Made by a program: the position numbers and the translations under genes | Origin: Bostrychus sinensis | Taxonomy: Eukaryota; Chordata; Actinopteri; Gobiiformes; Eleotridae | Assembly (NCBI GenBank): GCA_020698575.1 | Contig: CM036254.1 | Coordinates: 27,308,526-27,372,525 of the forward strand | DNA length: 64,000 nucleotides | Direction of reading: 5' to 3' | Notes under the pieces: model-generated | The model's input: only the letters and a program-made list of their open reading frames with translations | Databases searched by the model: none | Told to the model about the DNA's origin: nothing | Part shown: piece by piece, positions 11,601 through 26,600 of the stretch | Layout of the letters: each line of letters opens with the position of its first letter | How positions within the stretch are numbered: the first letter of the stretch is position 1

Positions 11601-14600
11601 TATACAGTATCATAATACAAGTAGATAAACATAAGCATACAAGTAGGAGATGGTCAAGCTGTTTTTATTATTTCACAACATAAAGTTATGAAAACTGTAG
11701 AATATAATAAAAAATAAATAATAATGATGCATCATGCTCATATTGCACATAGCCACTCAAAATGACTGTACAGTTACAGTAGGTGCATTGTTCGTTCACT
11801 CCTCTCGGAGTAGCCACTGCTGCCCCGTGGCAGACTGACAGTGATGTGGCTGCACTCTGCGCCTACAGCCTTTGCAACCACCACCAATCACACAGTCACA
11901 CTAACACATTCAAACAAGCAAGGTGGGTCAAGTATCTCGCCCAAAGACATAACTGTAGTATGCAGTGTGAGTAGTGGGGATCGATCTGCCAACCTTGCAG
12001 ATGCTACACATTTACTGCATTATTTGACTTGTTTTGAGTTATTCCTGACTTGTTTCAAAAGATGTTTTTCTTATTTTAAGCTAAATTATCTGCCAGTGGA
12101 GGAAGAACATTTTTCCTATTTCATGTGCAGTTTTCTTACACCACTGGCAGATAATTTTCTAGATGTTTCTTTTTTGCAGTGTAGGCAAATGCCTCTGAGC
12201 TACCGCTATTATAAATAATTCATTACTTGAACACTCATGCAAAACCACAATGAGCATGTACAAACTGAACCATGATTTTACCTGTCCTCACATACATTTG
12301 AAAAGTTCCTAAATGTCTTTATCACGAGTGGAATTTCCACCCATCAGAATTTACTTTCAAGCTTAGCTTATAAGTATAAATATAAGTTTAGTGTTAAACC
12401 TTTACTTAGATCAAGTTATTTTTTCTTAATTAAACACCACATGAATGCTTTGACGATATTTATGCATGTTTCTCTTTATGGGTTCCTGCACAGTATTAAA
12501 AAGCATTAAAAGTCATTAAATAAACTGTTTGAAAATGAAGGCCTTCGATGGCATTAAAGCACTAAATTTAATTTCAACAGGCATTAAAATCAGTGCCTTT
12601 ACCAATTTACTGTAAATGCAGCCTTTATAGTTAATAATTTACTTGTGCTCTCGATTAATATGTTGCCTTCTTTAGTGCCATTCAGATCGTACTTTAGAAT
12701 GACAGCCATTCAGGACTCCAGATGTTTGAAATGTGAGCGCAAGGATTTAAATTGGTTTGTGGCTTCAAAAATTATAAAAATTGCAATAAAAATCATTAAA
12801 TCAGACTTGCTGATACCTGCAGAAACCCTGCCTTTACTTGTGTTGTATCTTTTTGTGTATTTATTGGAGTAACTAGACTAAGACCGAGCCATTATTTCAG
12901 TGTTGAAAAATGATGCAGACCATTCAATAGGAGCTTGAGGAAATAGCCTAGATGATGCTTTTGGTGAAAATGACGGCAGACTTTACTGTCTCCATAGAAG
13001 AATTTGTTGTGTGCATTTAACCCATTCTTCCAACACCACTGAGGCAACCTGTCTGGAGTCAGTCAGAAGTACCTAGCAGCAGGATTAGCCTAGTGTGCAT
13101 GTTTTAGATTAATGAAGGACCCACTCAAGTATGGAAGCAAGCGTGTCTCATCAGATTTCAGACGCTGAAATTTCAGTATCCAATTTTTACTCTATTTTTC
13201 AGTGATCAAAATTTCTGAATAAAAAATTTGCCTTTAAAAAAATTCAAATCATATATTTTTGAGTCCTCAAATTAGATTAAGCCAAATTCAGGGTCTGAAA
13301 TATGCTGTCAAAAAATATGCATGAAACACTTGTCACTTGCCCCATTTGCACTGGAAGCTCTAGTTGCCATTCACGTGCGCATGCGCAAACAGAAATGTTT
13401 TCGGCAAGGGAATTTTGTTATTAACTGTGTTTTTTATTCGATTCACTTAGCACTACTTGATTTTAACAATCGAGACAATAAAAATACATATCTTTAAAAT
13501 GTTTTTTTAATTTTTTGTAATTTAACAGCTTCAGCACTCTCTGTTTACATAAAAAAATCAGACTAATTTTTCAGTGTTCAATGGTAGAAATTCAAAAGCA
13601 TTTAAAATTCTAAATCTGATGAAACTAGTTTGCTTCCATACTCGAGCACAGGTTTGGTGTGCAAACTCCACATAGAAAGACCCTGGTCCAGGTATCGAAC
13701 TCTGGAGGACCATTTTGCCCACTTGCTGCCAAGGTCTTTTTGATAGATGATTGCTATAAAAATACTGTATCCTTACAAAATATAAGTTGGCTCCGGCTAC
13801 TCACGGATCCCAAAAAGCCAAACAGTAGAAGAAGCATATATTTTTACAATGAAGTTTCTATCTAACATCCTAAACTTCACTATATTAAAAGCATCAGTTG
13901 ACATAGTCTGCTTTGATCCACTTTATCACTGCTTCATGTGTCTGAATCACAATTTTCCCACACTGCTCTGTTTGTCTGCATTGTTTATAAAGCCGCTCTA
14001 GAATCTGCCACATCTCGACAGCAGTCTACAGAACACAGTTTGAGTCCGCGCCCGCTGAGGCGTCAGGACATGAGCTCCATTCATCGCATCACGCATGACT
14101 CTTCATAAACAGTTCACCAGCGCCGTGACCAGCAATATCCTTTAACCAAGTCAGCGGATCTGGGCCTGGTCTAGTCTGTGTGAGCCGGCTGCAAGAAAGT
14201 ACAAGAAAGCTGACAAGAGAAAGTGTAATTAAACCAAAAATGGCTTATTGCAGTGATTCTCAAACTTGTCACACCACATAAGAAAATATTTGGCTTTCAA
14301 GGGACCTAAATCTGGACCAAATGGGGTTTAGGTCTAAACCAGAACTAAACAAGGTCTAAACCAGGACTGAACTAGGTCTAAACAGAACTAAACCAGGTCT
14401 AAACCTGATTACTTATGTACAGAGTTGACATGGAAGTGCTAGAGAACACTTGAAGGGAAAGGGAAGAGGGGAGCAAACATAAAATTTACACATATGCAAA
14501 AAGACCTTAAACTACTGTTCATTAGTAAAACAATCACAGGAGTCCTTAAAAGTGTCTTTTAATCTGCTTTTGAAGGCAGAAAGTGAGCTCATCGATTCCA

Positions 14601-17600
14601 TATGCAGTGTATTTTGATACAAGTTCCAGTCATTTGCAGCAGCAAAACGAAAAGACATAAGGCCAAAAGATGACTTTGTTTTGGGAACTTTGAGTTTGAT
14701 AAGCTGTGAGGATCGAGTGTTGGACCTCAAGGGGATTTCTCGTTGTAGCAACTGGTTTAGATAAGGAGGAGTGAGACCTGACAGTTTTATATACAAACAT
14801 AAGCCAGTGGATATTGCGACGAGTTTGCAGTAAGGGCCAGTTAACTTGAGAATAAAGCAGACAGTGATGTGTCTTGAAGGGAGAATTTGTAACAAAACAA
14901 ATAGCAGAGTGATAGATTGTATCCAGTTTTTGACAGCTTCCTTTGCTTCCTTTGACGCTAGATTGTATCCCCATAGTCAAAAAGAGGAAGGATGGACATT
15001 TCAACGATAACACATTTAGCTGAAAGCAGAACAGAAAGCCCAGTTTTGCTTTAACCTATGTTTATAATGTAGAAATGTGATGATGGAAGGATAATGAACT
15101 GTCTAACCAGATTCCTAAGTATTTGTGTTCTGTAACCTTCTCTAAAATGGTTCCATCTGTAGTGGTGAGGTGCAAGTAGGAAGAATAAACTGTCACATTT
15201 TGTGTGTCACATTTTCCGATTCCAAAGACACCTTATTAGATTTGCTGACTGGGTTTCCCATTTTGCAGCTTACATGTGATAAGTTACAGCAGTCACAGGA
15301 CATCTTTGTGGGAGGCTTCGGGACGGGGCAGATTTACTGACTCAAACAAATGCTCAATTACAAATAATGAAACCAGGGAAATGTGATAGGATTCATATGG
15401 TCTGTCTCCTCTAATCACATGATCGGCTTATCAGATTTGACTCATAGTAAAAACATATCTATTCATAGGACAAGCTCAGGGCCTGTTATGAGTGATGTGG
15501 GCTGATGCCAGAGAGGAATTACACTGAATTATTTTACATCACTGGGATTACACAGAGAGGAGAGTTTGGGGTTTGTTAGTTGGGGCTCTGTTTATACTGC
15601 AGAGATTGGGACAAGCAACTAAGGCAGCGGTACCTAACCTTTTTTGTCATCGAAGTACCCCTTTAGTACCCCTTTACTTATATTGTTGATAAAGCTTCAA
15701 AAAAATGTCATATAAAGTGTTGATGAAAATAATTTGAATGTCCAATGTCTTTATTAGTACATGGACATTTTATACTTATTTCACTGTAGATACAAATTCC
15801 CCTGCATTAAAAAAAAAAACAAAAAAAAAAACAAAACTCAAATTCAAGGAGGAAAAAATAAAATCAGTAATTTAAATAAATAATTTAAAAATTTAAAACA
15901 AAGAAATGTTAAAAATAATTTTAATAACTCCCCTTTGAAACAAGCTTTTTAAACCTAAAGATATGTTACAAAATATATTGTTCAAATATATTTTTTAACA
16001 GTTTCTTTCTTAATAATACAAATATTAATGCGGCTGCCTTTAAAACAAATATAAAAAAATATAAAATATATACTCCCAATACATTTACTTATTTCAGAAA
16101 CTGTTTCACCTTCTTTTTCTTTCTTGTGTTAAGTTTTAATATCACAAACATTTTTTTATGAACTTCCAAAAATATCATATAATTCCATGTACCCCCTGCA
16201 AAGTGCTGGAATACTCCTAAAGGTCCCTGTACCCTTGGTTGGGAAACACCCATCTACGGCACACTTCAGACCTTCGAATAAAATCCTTTTTTTTTATCCA
16301 GTCAGATGAAGCCAGCTGTAGTTGTGGCATAAACAATTCTATTCTAATTCAGATCTCTTCGAGAGATTCATCTTATCTGCTTATTTCTGTCTACGGTATT
16401 TGAGCCTATCCCAGTAACTATAGTCCTTAGGCGGGACACACTCTATAGCTGGTTAGTTTCAGGGGTGAACAGAGACACACAGACAACCATTCACTCTCAC
16501 ATTCATTCACTGAGAGCCATTTAGAGTCACCAATTCAGTCTTTGGACAGTGGGAGGAAGCTAGAATACCCAGAGTGAACTCACGGTAACACATGCAGACT
16601 CAAGAGGTTTGAATTCAATAAACTAAATTACATCTAGTGTGAATCCTTTTTCTCATGACTTGCATCCTCAAAGCTTAAACTCTTGCCCACAGAGGAGAGA
16701 GGCTTATAGGGGAGAGGGACATGGTGTTTCCTATTGGCCTCTCGCTGTGGGCAGGAACATTTTTTTATCTGCCTGTATTAACACTAAGCGGACAGTGGAA
16801 AGCAACAATAACAAACTTTAGTTATCAGAAAATACTTACATTCTTACATGAAAACACATAGGCTCCCTGTATTTATATTATTTATTATTTATATTATAAT
16901 GGGCCCCTATGAAGCCTTTTTGCCCCAGACCCCAGCAGGACTGCCAACGGGCCTGGTTTTAGTTGTGGTGTAGTCCTGGTTTAGTCCTTCTTTAGTCTTA
17001 GTTTAGTTCTGGTTTAGTTCTTGTTTAGTTTAGTTCTTGTTTAGTCTTAGTTTAGTTCTGGTTTAGTCCTAGTTTCGAGCTGATTCAGTCTTAGTTTAGT
17101 TTTGGTTTAGTGTTGGTTTAGTCCATGGTCTAGATCTAGTTTAGTCTTAATTAGTCCTGGTTTTGTTCCTGGGTTTGTCCTAGTTTTTTTTTTTTTTTTT
17201 TTTTTAATTCTGGTTTCGTCTTTGTTTAGTCCTAGTTGAGACCTGGGCTAGTCCTGGTTTAGGCTCATTTTTACTCACTGAAGATGGTAATTTACAAGCC
17301 AAATATTTTTTGAGATAATATAAAACATTTTTTTTGTTGTGTAGGGTAAAGTAGCAATATTCTGTGAAAAACAACAAAGAATCTCTCCATTTCAGACACC
17401 TCAGGGTCCTGTTGCTGCAGTGTGACCCTAGCTGTCTGCTTTAAAGCCAGCAAATATTGCAGACGTTGCCAGACAGCAATACAAGAAGATGAACAGCAAG
17501 AAAATAGTCCTATTTATCCTCAAGAACTTACTTTCCTTCAGACTTCTGCGAAATCCATGTAAGCCTTTACCGTCAAGCTAAGCCATACACTTCTCCCCAT

Positions 17601-20600
17601 TTCATGAAACCAGCAATATAAACTTGTGCTTTAGAAATACTTGGAATAGCACTATACTGTAAGTATATGTGAACTTTTGAGGTCAGAAGTTGCTTCAAAA
17701 TGCATTCTGAGTAACAAATTATAACAATGGCCAAAAATACGTATTTCTATTTTACATAATGGATTGTACAATTTTTGTCCAACCCTGTATTCTTTTATAT
17801 AAGTGACTATTAAATGCATTGCCAATATTTATCTCCATTTTACTTTTCTTCCCTTTTTTGTATTTAGATTATAGAGGTAGGCAATACTGAATGACCTACT
17901 TTCTCTGTATTATTGGCCCTTACTTGGATGTTGACCAACAGGAGTTTGAGAATAAAGCCTAAGTCAATATACCATACTCTTAGTTGTAGGGAAACTACGG
18001 CATCTCGCTGGGAGCTTTTGTGCATCACTTCTCAGAGCCCCCCGGCATGTTCTTATCTGCAGCACCACTTCTAGGAATCCCTTCAGCATTATGAGGCTCC
18101 TCCCCTTCTTAGAGCACTGTACGCTCTCCCCACTTCATCCCACCATAAGAGAAGTTAATGTTTAAAAGGTCTGTATTATTCAAAATTTACTTTTTTTTTT
18201 TACTTTCTGCCACTTTATAATGTTTTTTTTTTTCATCAAAAACACACCTGGAGTTGTGTTTTGCTTCATTCATGCATGTTTAAGTAATCCTCTATTCTCT
18301 GGCACGACCTATCTGAGGCCTCAAAACTCTCAGTTCCACCAATCTCCGCCTCTCCCACGAACCCCCGCCCACTCTACATCCAGTCTGCTCACATTCATTT
18401 AACCAAAAAACAGTGTACAGCTCTGTTTCCACTGATCACAGCTATTTTTTTTTATTTTGTAGTAAAATGGCATCAGACAAAAACTTTAGGGAGGGAAGTT
18501 CTCTTTTTCTTTGATTATATGATCAAGTGACCGCAACACTCTGCTGCCCATTGCTGATCTCTTCACCTGTTTCTTTATTGCACCAGTAGAGTACTTTCAT
18601 TTTTTTTATAATAATGTTAGGATAATGTTTTTTAAGATTGAAAAACTTGCAATGCTGTTCTAGAGGCGACCAAGATTGTTTTAAAAAATATGAATAAAAG
18701 CTTAATATAGCCCCTTTTAAATCTGTCCCAGCAGAGGACAAACGGGTGTGGACAGAAGTTTTCTCAGTAAAAGATGGCAAAGCAGCTATAAATGAGGGGA
18801 GGGGCTGATGATTCCTGGACAGTCTATACGTTACGTGTAGTGTGGATGTAGCTATGCGTGTGCTATAATTTTACCTGCTGTTTGTTTATATGGTCATTGT
18901 GGCTAATCAATTCAATTAAAAAAGGGATAAAAATATCTACAGCTCAGACATGGTTAAGCATTGAATCTAGGGCCCCCAAATTTACAACATAGACCCAGCA
19001 CTGCCTATATTTTTGCTATAGTAAGAAAATGTCCTTGATAAACTGAGTCCTCGTTGTGCTCTCGTTGTGCTCTGATGCATTGGACTGCAGACCACAACAC
19101 TGTAAGGATTTAATTATTACCAAGGACTGCATAATGCATCACACCAGAGATCAGAGGGCACACGTTTCCTACGGCAACACAAAAAACCTCTCGCACGCGA
19201 GACTACATGCAATAACCAGTGTTGGTAGTAATACATTATCATTCAGGAAGCTGGTCAGATGGCTAATCAATGGAGCAGTGAAGAGAGAAATCTACAGAGC
19301 GGTGTGTGGTGGAAAGCTGTCCAATTTGGTTCGGGTGGAGTGACAGCTGGAGTCACCTGGTTCTGAGGAGGGACTGAGTAGACGAGAGTCAATTAGCATC
19401 TGCCTAAGCTGAGCTTTCTCTCTGAGGGAGACGATTCAGTCAATGGTCTAGATTGAGAGCTAGGCATTTCAAGTTGCACAAGTGTAAACATCTCAGATAT
19501 GACTTATGTAGCATACAGTTTTATCTGAGGTAAGCAAGTCTTCTCAGCAATAAAAAAACAAAGATATTCTTATTAGGGTTATACATTATAGACTCTTCCG
19601 TGGGTGACGTATTAAAATAAATTGTGCACACAGCTTGGTTTCAAGATTGGCATTCTATTTCATTTATTTTTACAAGGGACTAAAAAAAATTACAAAAATA
19701 TTTTAGATGTTTTTAGATAGCAAAAACAGATGGTTGTTCTTTATATGTCTGTTAAAATTTACTATGAATTAATATGACCGAGATCTGATTGTCAGCTATA
19801 GTTGCAACAGTGAACTTATTACAGTAGGATTAGTGGTGATTGCTTGATTAAATCTGAGCATACAAGACAAACTATTGTGGTCCACCCTAACCCACCCAAA
19901 CCCTAACTACTTGTTCAACGTACCAATAAAATTAAGACATGTAAAATGCGTAGCCTTGAGCTCATATGCTAATTATAGATGCTAATTGCTAAATTATAAA
20001 CTAAATAAAATGGCTTTACTAATGTTTTCTAACTAGGCTCTGATATCATTTAATTGTGGTTGATTGGTTGTCAGTTTCCAAAATCATCTTGTTCATTCAT
20101 AATTGTCAATCTTTGGTGGCTAACGCTAATTACTCCATTAAAAATGTGTTGTCTTTTTAACTTTCAGACATTCTGTTTACAAGCACTTTAAGAGTCTAGA
20201 CAAATAATCACTGGTCTGCAACTATATAGCCACTGTCCAGGGTGTACCCTGCCTAAGACCCATAGTTGCTGGAATAGGGTCCAACTACCTGTGACCTCTA
20301 ATATAAGTGGAAGAAGATGAATGAATTGAAATATTCACTAGCCTGGCTATCCAGACTAATTCATTTTTGAATTGGGTCTAAAGCTACCCCAGTCAAACCT
20401 ATATAACAATTTTTGATACAGTATATGTGATTATTTTGTTTCTACTACTACTGCTGCTAATAATAATAATTTTATTTGACCTTTATTTAACCAGGAAAGT
20501 CTCACTGAGATTCAGAACCTCTTTTACAGGGGAGTCCTGGCCCCATGGGGGACCTATTGTACATGTTTTTAGTGGTAGGGGAAACCGGAGCACCTGGAGG

Positions 20601-23600
20601 AAACCTACGCAGACATGGGGAGAACATGCAAACTCCACACAGAAAGGCCCCACCTGGTCCGGGAATTGAACCCAGGATCTTCTTGCTGTGAGGCAGGAGT
20701 GCTAACCACTATGCCACCGTGCATCATTTTTATATAGCTTTGCGCTTTTCTAAACACTAAAAGGTGCTTTATAATTTGGTGCATTATTCATTCACACTCA
20801 ATGGTGGTAAGCTACTTCTGTAGCCACAGCTGCCAGGGGCAGACTGATGGAGATGGGGCGGGCAGTCTGTGCCTATGCCCTTTCCGACCACCTCCAAACA
20901 CACAATCACATTTATACAGATAAGGTGGGTGAAGTGTCTTGGCCAAGGACACAACGAAACTATAGACTGTGGAATGGGAATTGAACCACTAACCTTCTGG
21001 TTATAGGACAATTGCTCGAGCCAGTGTCAAAGAATCACAATGGTAACTAATGCTAACTTGTCATAATCATGTTAGACTCTTCTTTCATGACAGTAGCAAT
21101 CTAGATGAATTGGTTTGCCTTGGCTGGCACATAAGATACTAACTCCATGCAGTCACAAGGGGTCACATACCGGTGTACTCCTTGTGATGGTCCCAAGCCC
21201 AGATAAATTAAGAATATGAATATCAAAGGGCCTTTCTTGCTCTCTGCTTGAGTAACTATTGTCTGTTTTCTTATTTTGTTTCCATACACAAAAATTTGTA
21301 ACTCTCAGCAAAAAGGGAAAACTGAAAACAAAGAAAAGGCAAAAAATGCAGTTTAGTGATATTTGGACAGGGCATCAAAGGAAAGACAACAAAGCATCTA
21401 AATGTGGAGCACAGATGGTTAGGGCAGGAAGGTCGTGAGATTGACCTCTTGGCTGGCAATGGCTTTTCTTTGAAGAAACTTTGCATGTCTTCTCTTTGTA
21501 TACATTGTGTCATGACTTCACTTGTACCATCCAAAGACGTGCATGTACAGTGAATCTAAATTAAAGTGTTTAGGGATTTGAACTATGACTTGTTCATGAT
21601 GTCCCCAGCCTCACATCTAAAGCAAGTGGCTTCTGACCACGCAACTTGTACAAAAGGGAGAGAAATGAATAGCAAATGTGGGTGTAACTTCTAAGTAAAG
21701 CTTGTTTAAAAAACATCATGAATCAGAGGTTGGGCCAGGCAGAGGGGCAGAGGGGGCAGGTGGTTTACAAAGTAGATTTACAGTATGTCTTTGAGTAAAT
21801 GAGCAGTATATGTTTATAAATCAACCCACAACTCATCGTCCTCTAACACTTTGAGTTGGTCGTTGAAGTACTAGAGTCGACGATGGTAGACTGACATTAA
21901 TAATGCCTGACAGAATTGCAATATTCAGACTAAGGTTAGTGGTGGTGAAGCATTACAGTATAAATTCAGCCAATGCATTTGATGCTAAATGGATGAAAAT
22001 TACATTGAAATGATTTTCTTTTTTGACTTTTTGAACAATCCGTGTAGTAAGAGTTTAAAGGTTTGACAGAGGGTGATCAGCTATGGGATACATTTGCATA
22101 TCTCAAATTTGAAAAGGCAAAGGTACAAACTTATTTTGCTTTTTTTTTCAAGTTTCGGATTTTTATTTTTCATCAAAATTAAATGTTAAATTCAGTTACC
22201 CCATAGCTGATAAGCCTCCATCACGCCTTTTAAACCATTTTGCTGTGGTCATGGTCCTCTGACCCTTGTCTTTCCAAGATGAGAAGTCATTTTTCCAACT
22301 TGGTTATGCTTGTGTGCTTTATTCTCAGAAAATTGGGATACTGACATTGCTGTTTATAGATCAACTGAGATATTGGTCAGTGACGTTATTCATTAGTGTT
22401 TACCACAGCTAACTGTCAGATTTAATGTTAGCTTGTCATAAAGCATACAATGTCAAGTGGAAAAGGCAAGAAGCAGATTTTGACCTGAGTTCCCTAGTTC
22501 TTTTTCCAATTTGAGCTGCGTTCAGTGCATTTTTCTAGTTCATGGAGATTAGGGATTGGTGTTTTTCCATTTTTTACCTAACCAGTACCTAAACAAGACC
22601 TAATTTTCTATACCAGTGTGCATGCACTTTTTGCTTTTGTGTTACCCTTTAGCAGCAAGTAAGCGGAATCTCCCTAATTGTTTGAGTATACACTTGTGTG
22701 CCTCTGCAGGTATTCTGTCCCCTGTGCTCTGGAGGTAAAAAGGCTACACCAGGGATGTCCTGGGCGTACCCGTTTTAGCTGTGTCCAAGTCTTAAATTGA
22801 AAACTCCAATCAAAACATGCAGCTAAATGTGACTCGGCTGCTGTGTAGCTTTCTAAAACTCTGTCTCAAGACCTTTCAGGTATTGAAACATACATAATAT
22901 AATAAAATAATAATAACATAATTATTTTTTCAATACCACCAAGTATTGGAGCTTTTTGGTTGGTACTGCAAAGGTATCATTGTTCGGTACCCGGCCCTAC
23001 TTAGGATCACATGTTTTACACACGTTGTTTTAATATACAGATTTCTCAAAAAGTCAGTGGGAAAAATTAATGAGAAATTGACTTTGGCCACTGTTGTGAT
23101 CCATGGAGAAGTGTGTAGCGCGTTGGATGGTTGTTGATAACCGAGCTGTCAGAAAGAAATAACAGATTAGCATGCTAGTGGTTTTAAAGCAAATTTACTA
23201 CAGCATATAAAATCTGACCGATCTTCAGAAACGTGTTAAATGGGATTACTGTTGCAAGGGACACATTAGATCACTTTTTACATAAGAGTTAGTTACACAC
23301 TTCCTCCTTAGAGCCATTTCTCACTTCTAGCTTCTTTGTGAGTATGTGAACTTTTAAGGTTTTCTTTTGTTTTAAAACTCAGCTCCAACCTTGTTTTTAC
23401 CTCTGTCTCCCCAGTGAGCAGAGGCAGACATAAACAGTACCTGGTTGAGTGGGGGGACAATAATTAGGCGCTCTGTGAAAATGACTTACTGACATAATTA
23501 ATACTTTTGGACCTTAGGACGTGGCCTAATGTATCCACCCTGCTCCATTAAACTATTTCTAGTAACACCAGAGCTACACTAACAAAATGTAATGCGTCAG

Positions 23601-26600
23601 CGCCATTTTTCAAACGGAGCTGCACAGTGGGACCGGTGTTAAACTCGTGTTTTGGAATTAGAATTAGCTCCAAAAGCAAAAGTATTGTATAAAGTGTCTT
23701 ACCATACAGTATGAGAGAGGCTGAGAGGTAAGGCATATTTGTGTTTAACTGCTTTATCTATTACAGCCCAATTAGTTTCTATTTAACATGCCTGCAGATG
23801 CTTGTTTGAACTGACATTTGATATGGGGTCGAAATACCTCTATTTACTTATATTACATGTTTTTCTTAACAAAAACCGAGAGACTTTGAGGTTGAGAGAA
23901 TAAGCTTTAAAAAGAGGAGACACTACAGGCAAAACATATTTTTTAATTATAATGTTTTGGGCCAGTTTGCTCCTTTACCAGTAAGCTTTTACTCAGAATC
24001 AAAGGGGCTATATTATACTTTTATTCATATTTTTAAACCAATCTTGGTCACCTCTAGTCACATTCACAGCCTTTAAAAACAATCTCTGACTACAAGAGAC
24101 CATTTTTAATAAGTACTCTACTGGTGCCATAAAGAAACAGAGACCAGCAGAGGGCAGCAAAGTGCAGAGTGAGCACTTCACTTCTTTACATTTTTTGTAT
24201 TATGCCATTTTATCACAAAATGTAGTATCAGTGGTAACTGACTAATGTAGCCCCTTTAAATATCTTTAGAATAAGGTCTTAAGAACATTTAAGAAATAAA
24301 TCATATATAAATACAGGATATAAACAATTGTCAGTGCTAGAATGGTAGTGGTTCAAACATGGCTTTGGCTGGTTACTATTACTTTTTAGTCAATGATCAC
24401 TACCATATATAGAAGATCTACAGCTTCGTCAGAAAAAAAAAAATCACTTCATGACCTCTGTGTCTCAAAATTAATTTACATCTTGCACCACGGAAAATCC
24501 TGATGTAATATCTGCTCTTAAATAATGGGATAACAATATCATTTGCAATATACATGATTTTTTTAAACCTTATTTTTTTTTGACTTTTATTTTGTTACAC
24601 TTGTAAATGGATGGCACATAGAACATTGTTAGATTTAAAGCCATTTATTTTTATATTGCAATTACAAAATTTCTACATAATGTGCAACCCCAATATTGCA
24701 GTCATCTTTCATAACAGTCCCCATACAATAGTTTTAGCATTAGTTTTAGCATTTTTCCATAACATTACTACCATCTTTTTGTTGTCACAGTCACTCAGAT
24801 TTCCCAACAGTGACTCATACAGCTGCATATGTATCTAAAATAAGATACAGTATCCTATGTATAAGTGGTTTTTCAGAATATATACATCTGAGTAACTGTG
24901 CTGATCTCAGTGTGTACAGGAAGCCCCATATGGCGCTAGTATATGCTACATAAATGGATGTGTTTTTGTTACCCAGTCGCCCCTGAGCCCCTTGTATACC
25001 CACCCCTGTGACCCCCTCGCTGTCTGTTTGTGTGTTACAGGGATCGTGGCTCTGTGGTCTCTGGCTGTCCTCTCCTTCGAGCGCTTCTTTGTGATCTGCC
25101 GGCCGCTGGGGAACATCCGGCTCCAGGCCAAACATGCCATGCTGGGGCTTCTCTTCGTCTGGACCTTCTCGTTCATCTGGACCTTCCCCCCGGTCCTGGG
25201 CTGGAACCGCTACACTATCAGCAAGATCGGGACCACCTGTGAGCCTGACTGGTGAGGCGCGCTTTATTATCTGTCACAGAGAACACAGAAACTCCTTTCA
25301 TCACATTCCTCATCCTCAACGTTCCCACAGCCCCATGTTCCCACAACTCACTTGTTCCCACAGCGCTCAGAAGAGTATTTTGCCATAAATGGTTCTTAGT
25401 CTTATATATAGGAACATAGGGCTATGGCTAAATAGGGCCTAATTTATTTATTTATTTATTTTAAACGTGGGTACATAGGGCTGTGGGAACATATGCATGT
25501 GGGAACAAATTGCTGTGGGTACACAGGACCTAATTTTGAAAAATATCTTTAAAATGTGGGAACACAGGGCAGTGGGAACATAGGGCCTAACTGAAAAAAA
25601 CAAACAAACTCAGAAGTATGGGAACATAGGGCTATGGGAACAAAGGGCTTAATTTTGAACAATACCTTAAAAATGTGGGAACATAGGCCTGTTGGAACAT
25701 AGGGCTGACCTGCCTGCTTTTACGTATTTTGTTAAAAACTGCCACCACACAGTATTACAGTCGCATATGAATATGTAGTTAGTGGAAGAGTGAAATTCTT
25801 TCAGCAGTTGAATACAAAAAGTTGAACTCATATTAGTGTATAGATTCACTACACACAGAGTGAATTGAACTACTGAAATATACATGTATTACTACCACTA
25901 CTATTACCACAGACATGCCCCTAATTAATTACATCAAACTCAATTTAAACCTTATCATGAACTTGCTAATGACATTGCTCCAGCTTCATTGAAGAAATTT
26001 ATTCAACTTTCTTTTGACCAGACAACCCGAACATCTCGGTCCACAGCGCACAAAAAAAGCGAAATCCCTAACAGGTTCTCTGCCTTTGCACAATCAGCCT
26101 TCTCATTTAAAACCATCAAAAAATGGAATCAGCTCCCAGACAGACTGAAGTTGTCTGTAGATCTTCATAATTTCGCAAAACCTAAAAAAACATGTTCTTA
26201 ATAATCAACTGTGCCAACATCAGTCGAACAAACGCTGTGTTTACCTGTATTCATCATTTTTCACTACTAATAACCTGTATTTGTAAGTATTTTTATCAAT
26301 TATGAATTAAGGCTAAAATGTCTCTTTAAGTTTGGTTACATAGTAAGTATTTTACCTATGAATTAATGTTAACTTTTGTACTCTGTAATGTATTATGGTT
26401 TGTGCTCACCTGCCTGGGGACTGCAGATGGAAATTAGCTTGTAGCTAAATCTGGTACAAAGCATCTCTTTTCTTGTGAAATTAATGCACTTGTACTTGGT
26501 CCCTGACAAATAGAGAATAAACTAAACTAAATTCAACTAAACTAAACTAAACTAAACTTTAAAATCAATCAATCTCTTCAGAGAACACAATTACATCTAA

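Larger units (their letters stand above)
8686..25040 (+). other. VA opsin intron 1 (16.4 kb)
   Basis: Bounded by GTGAGT and TTACAG. It holds no convincing nested gene. Beyond the repeats listed separately, long parts (8700-9880, 15260-15620, 17280-18150, 19000-19930, 21050-22550 and 23120-23990) are AT-rich with only short simple repeats, such as the CAAA tract at 9379-9410 and poly-A and poly-T runs. At 21725-21765 there is a short G-rich stretch. Confidence 0.85.
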
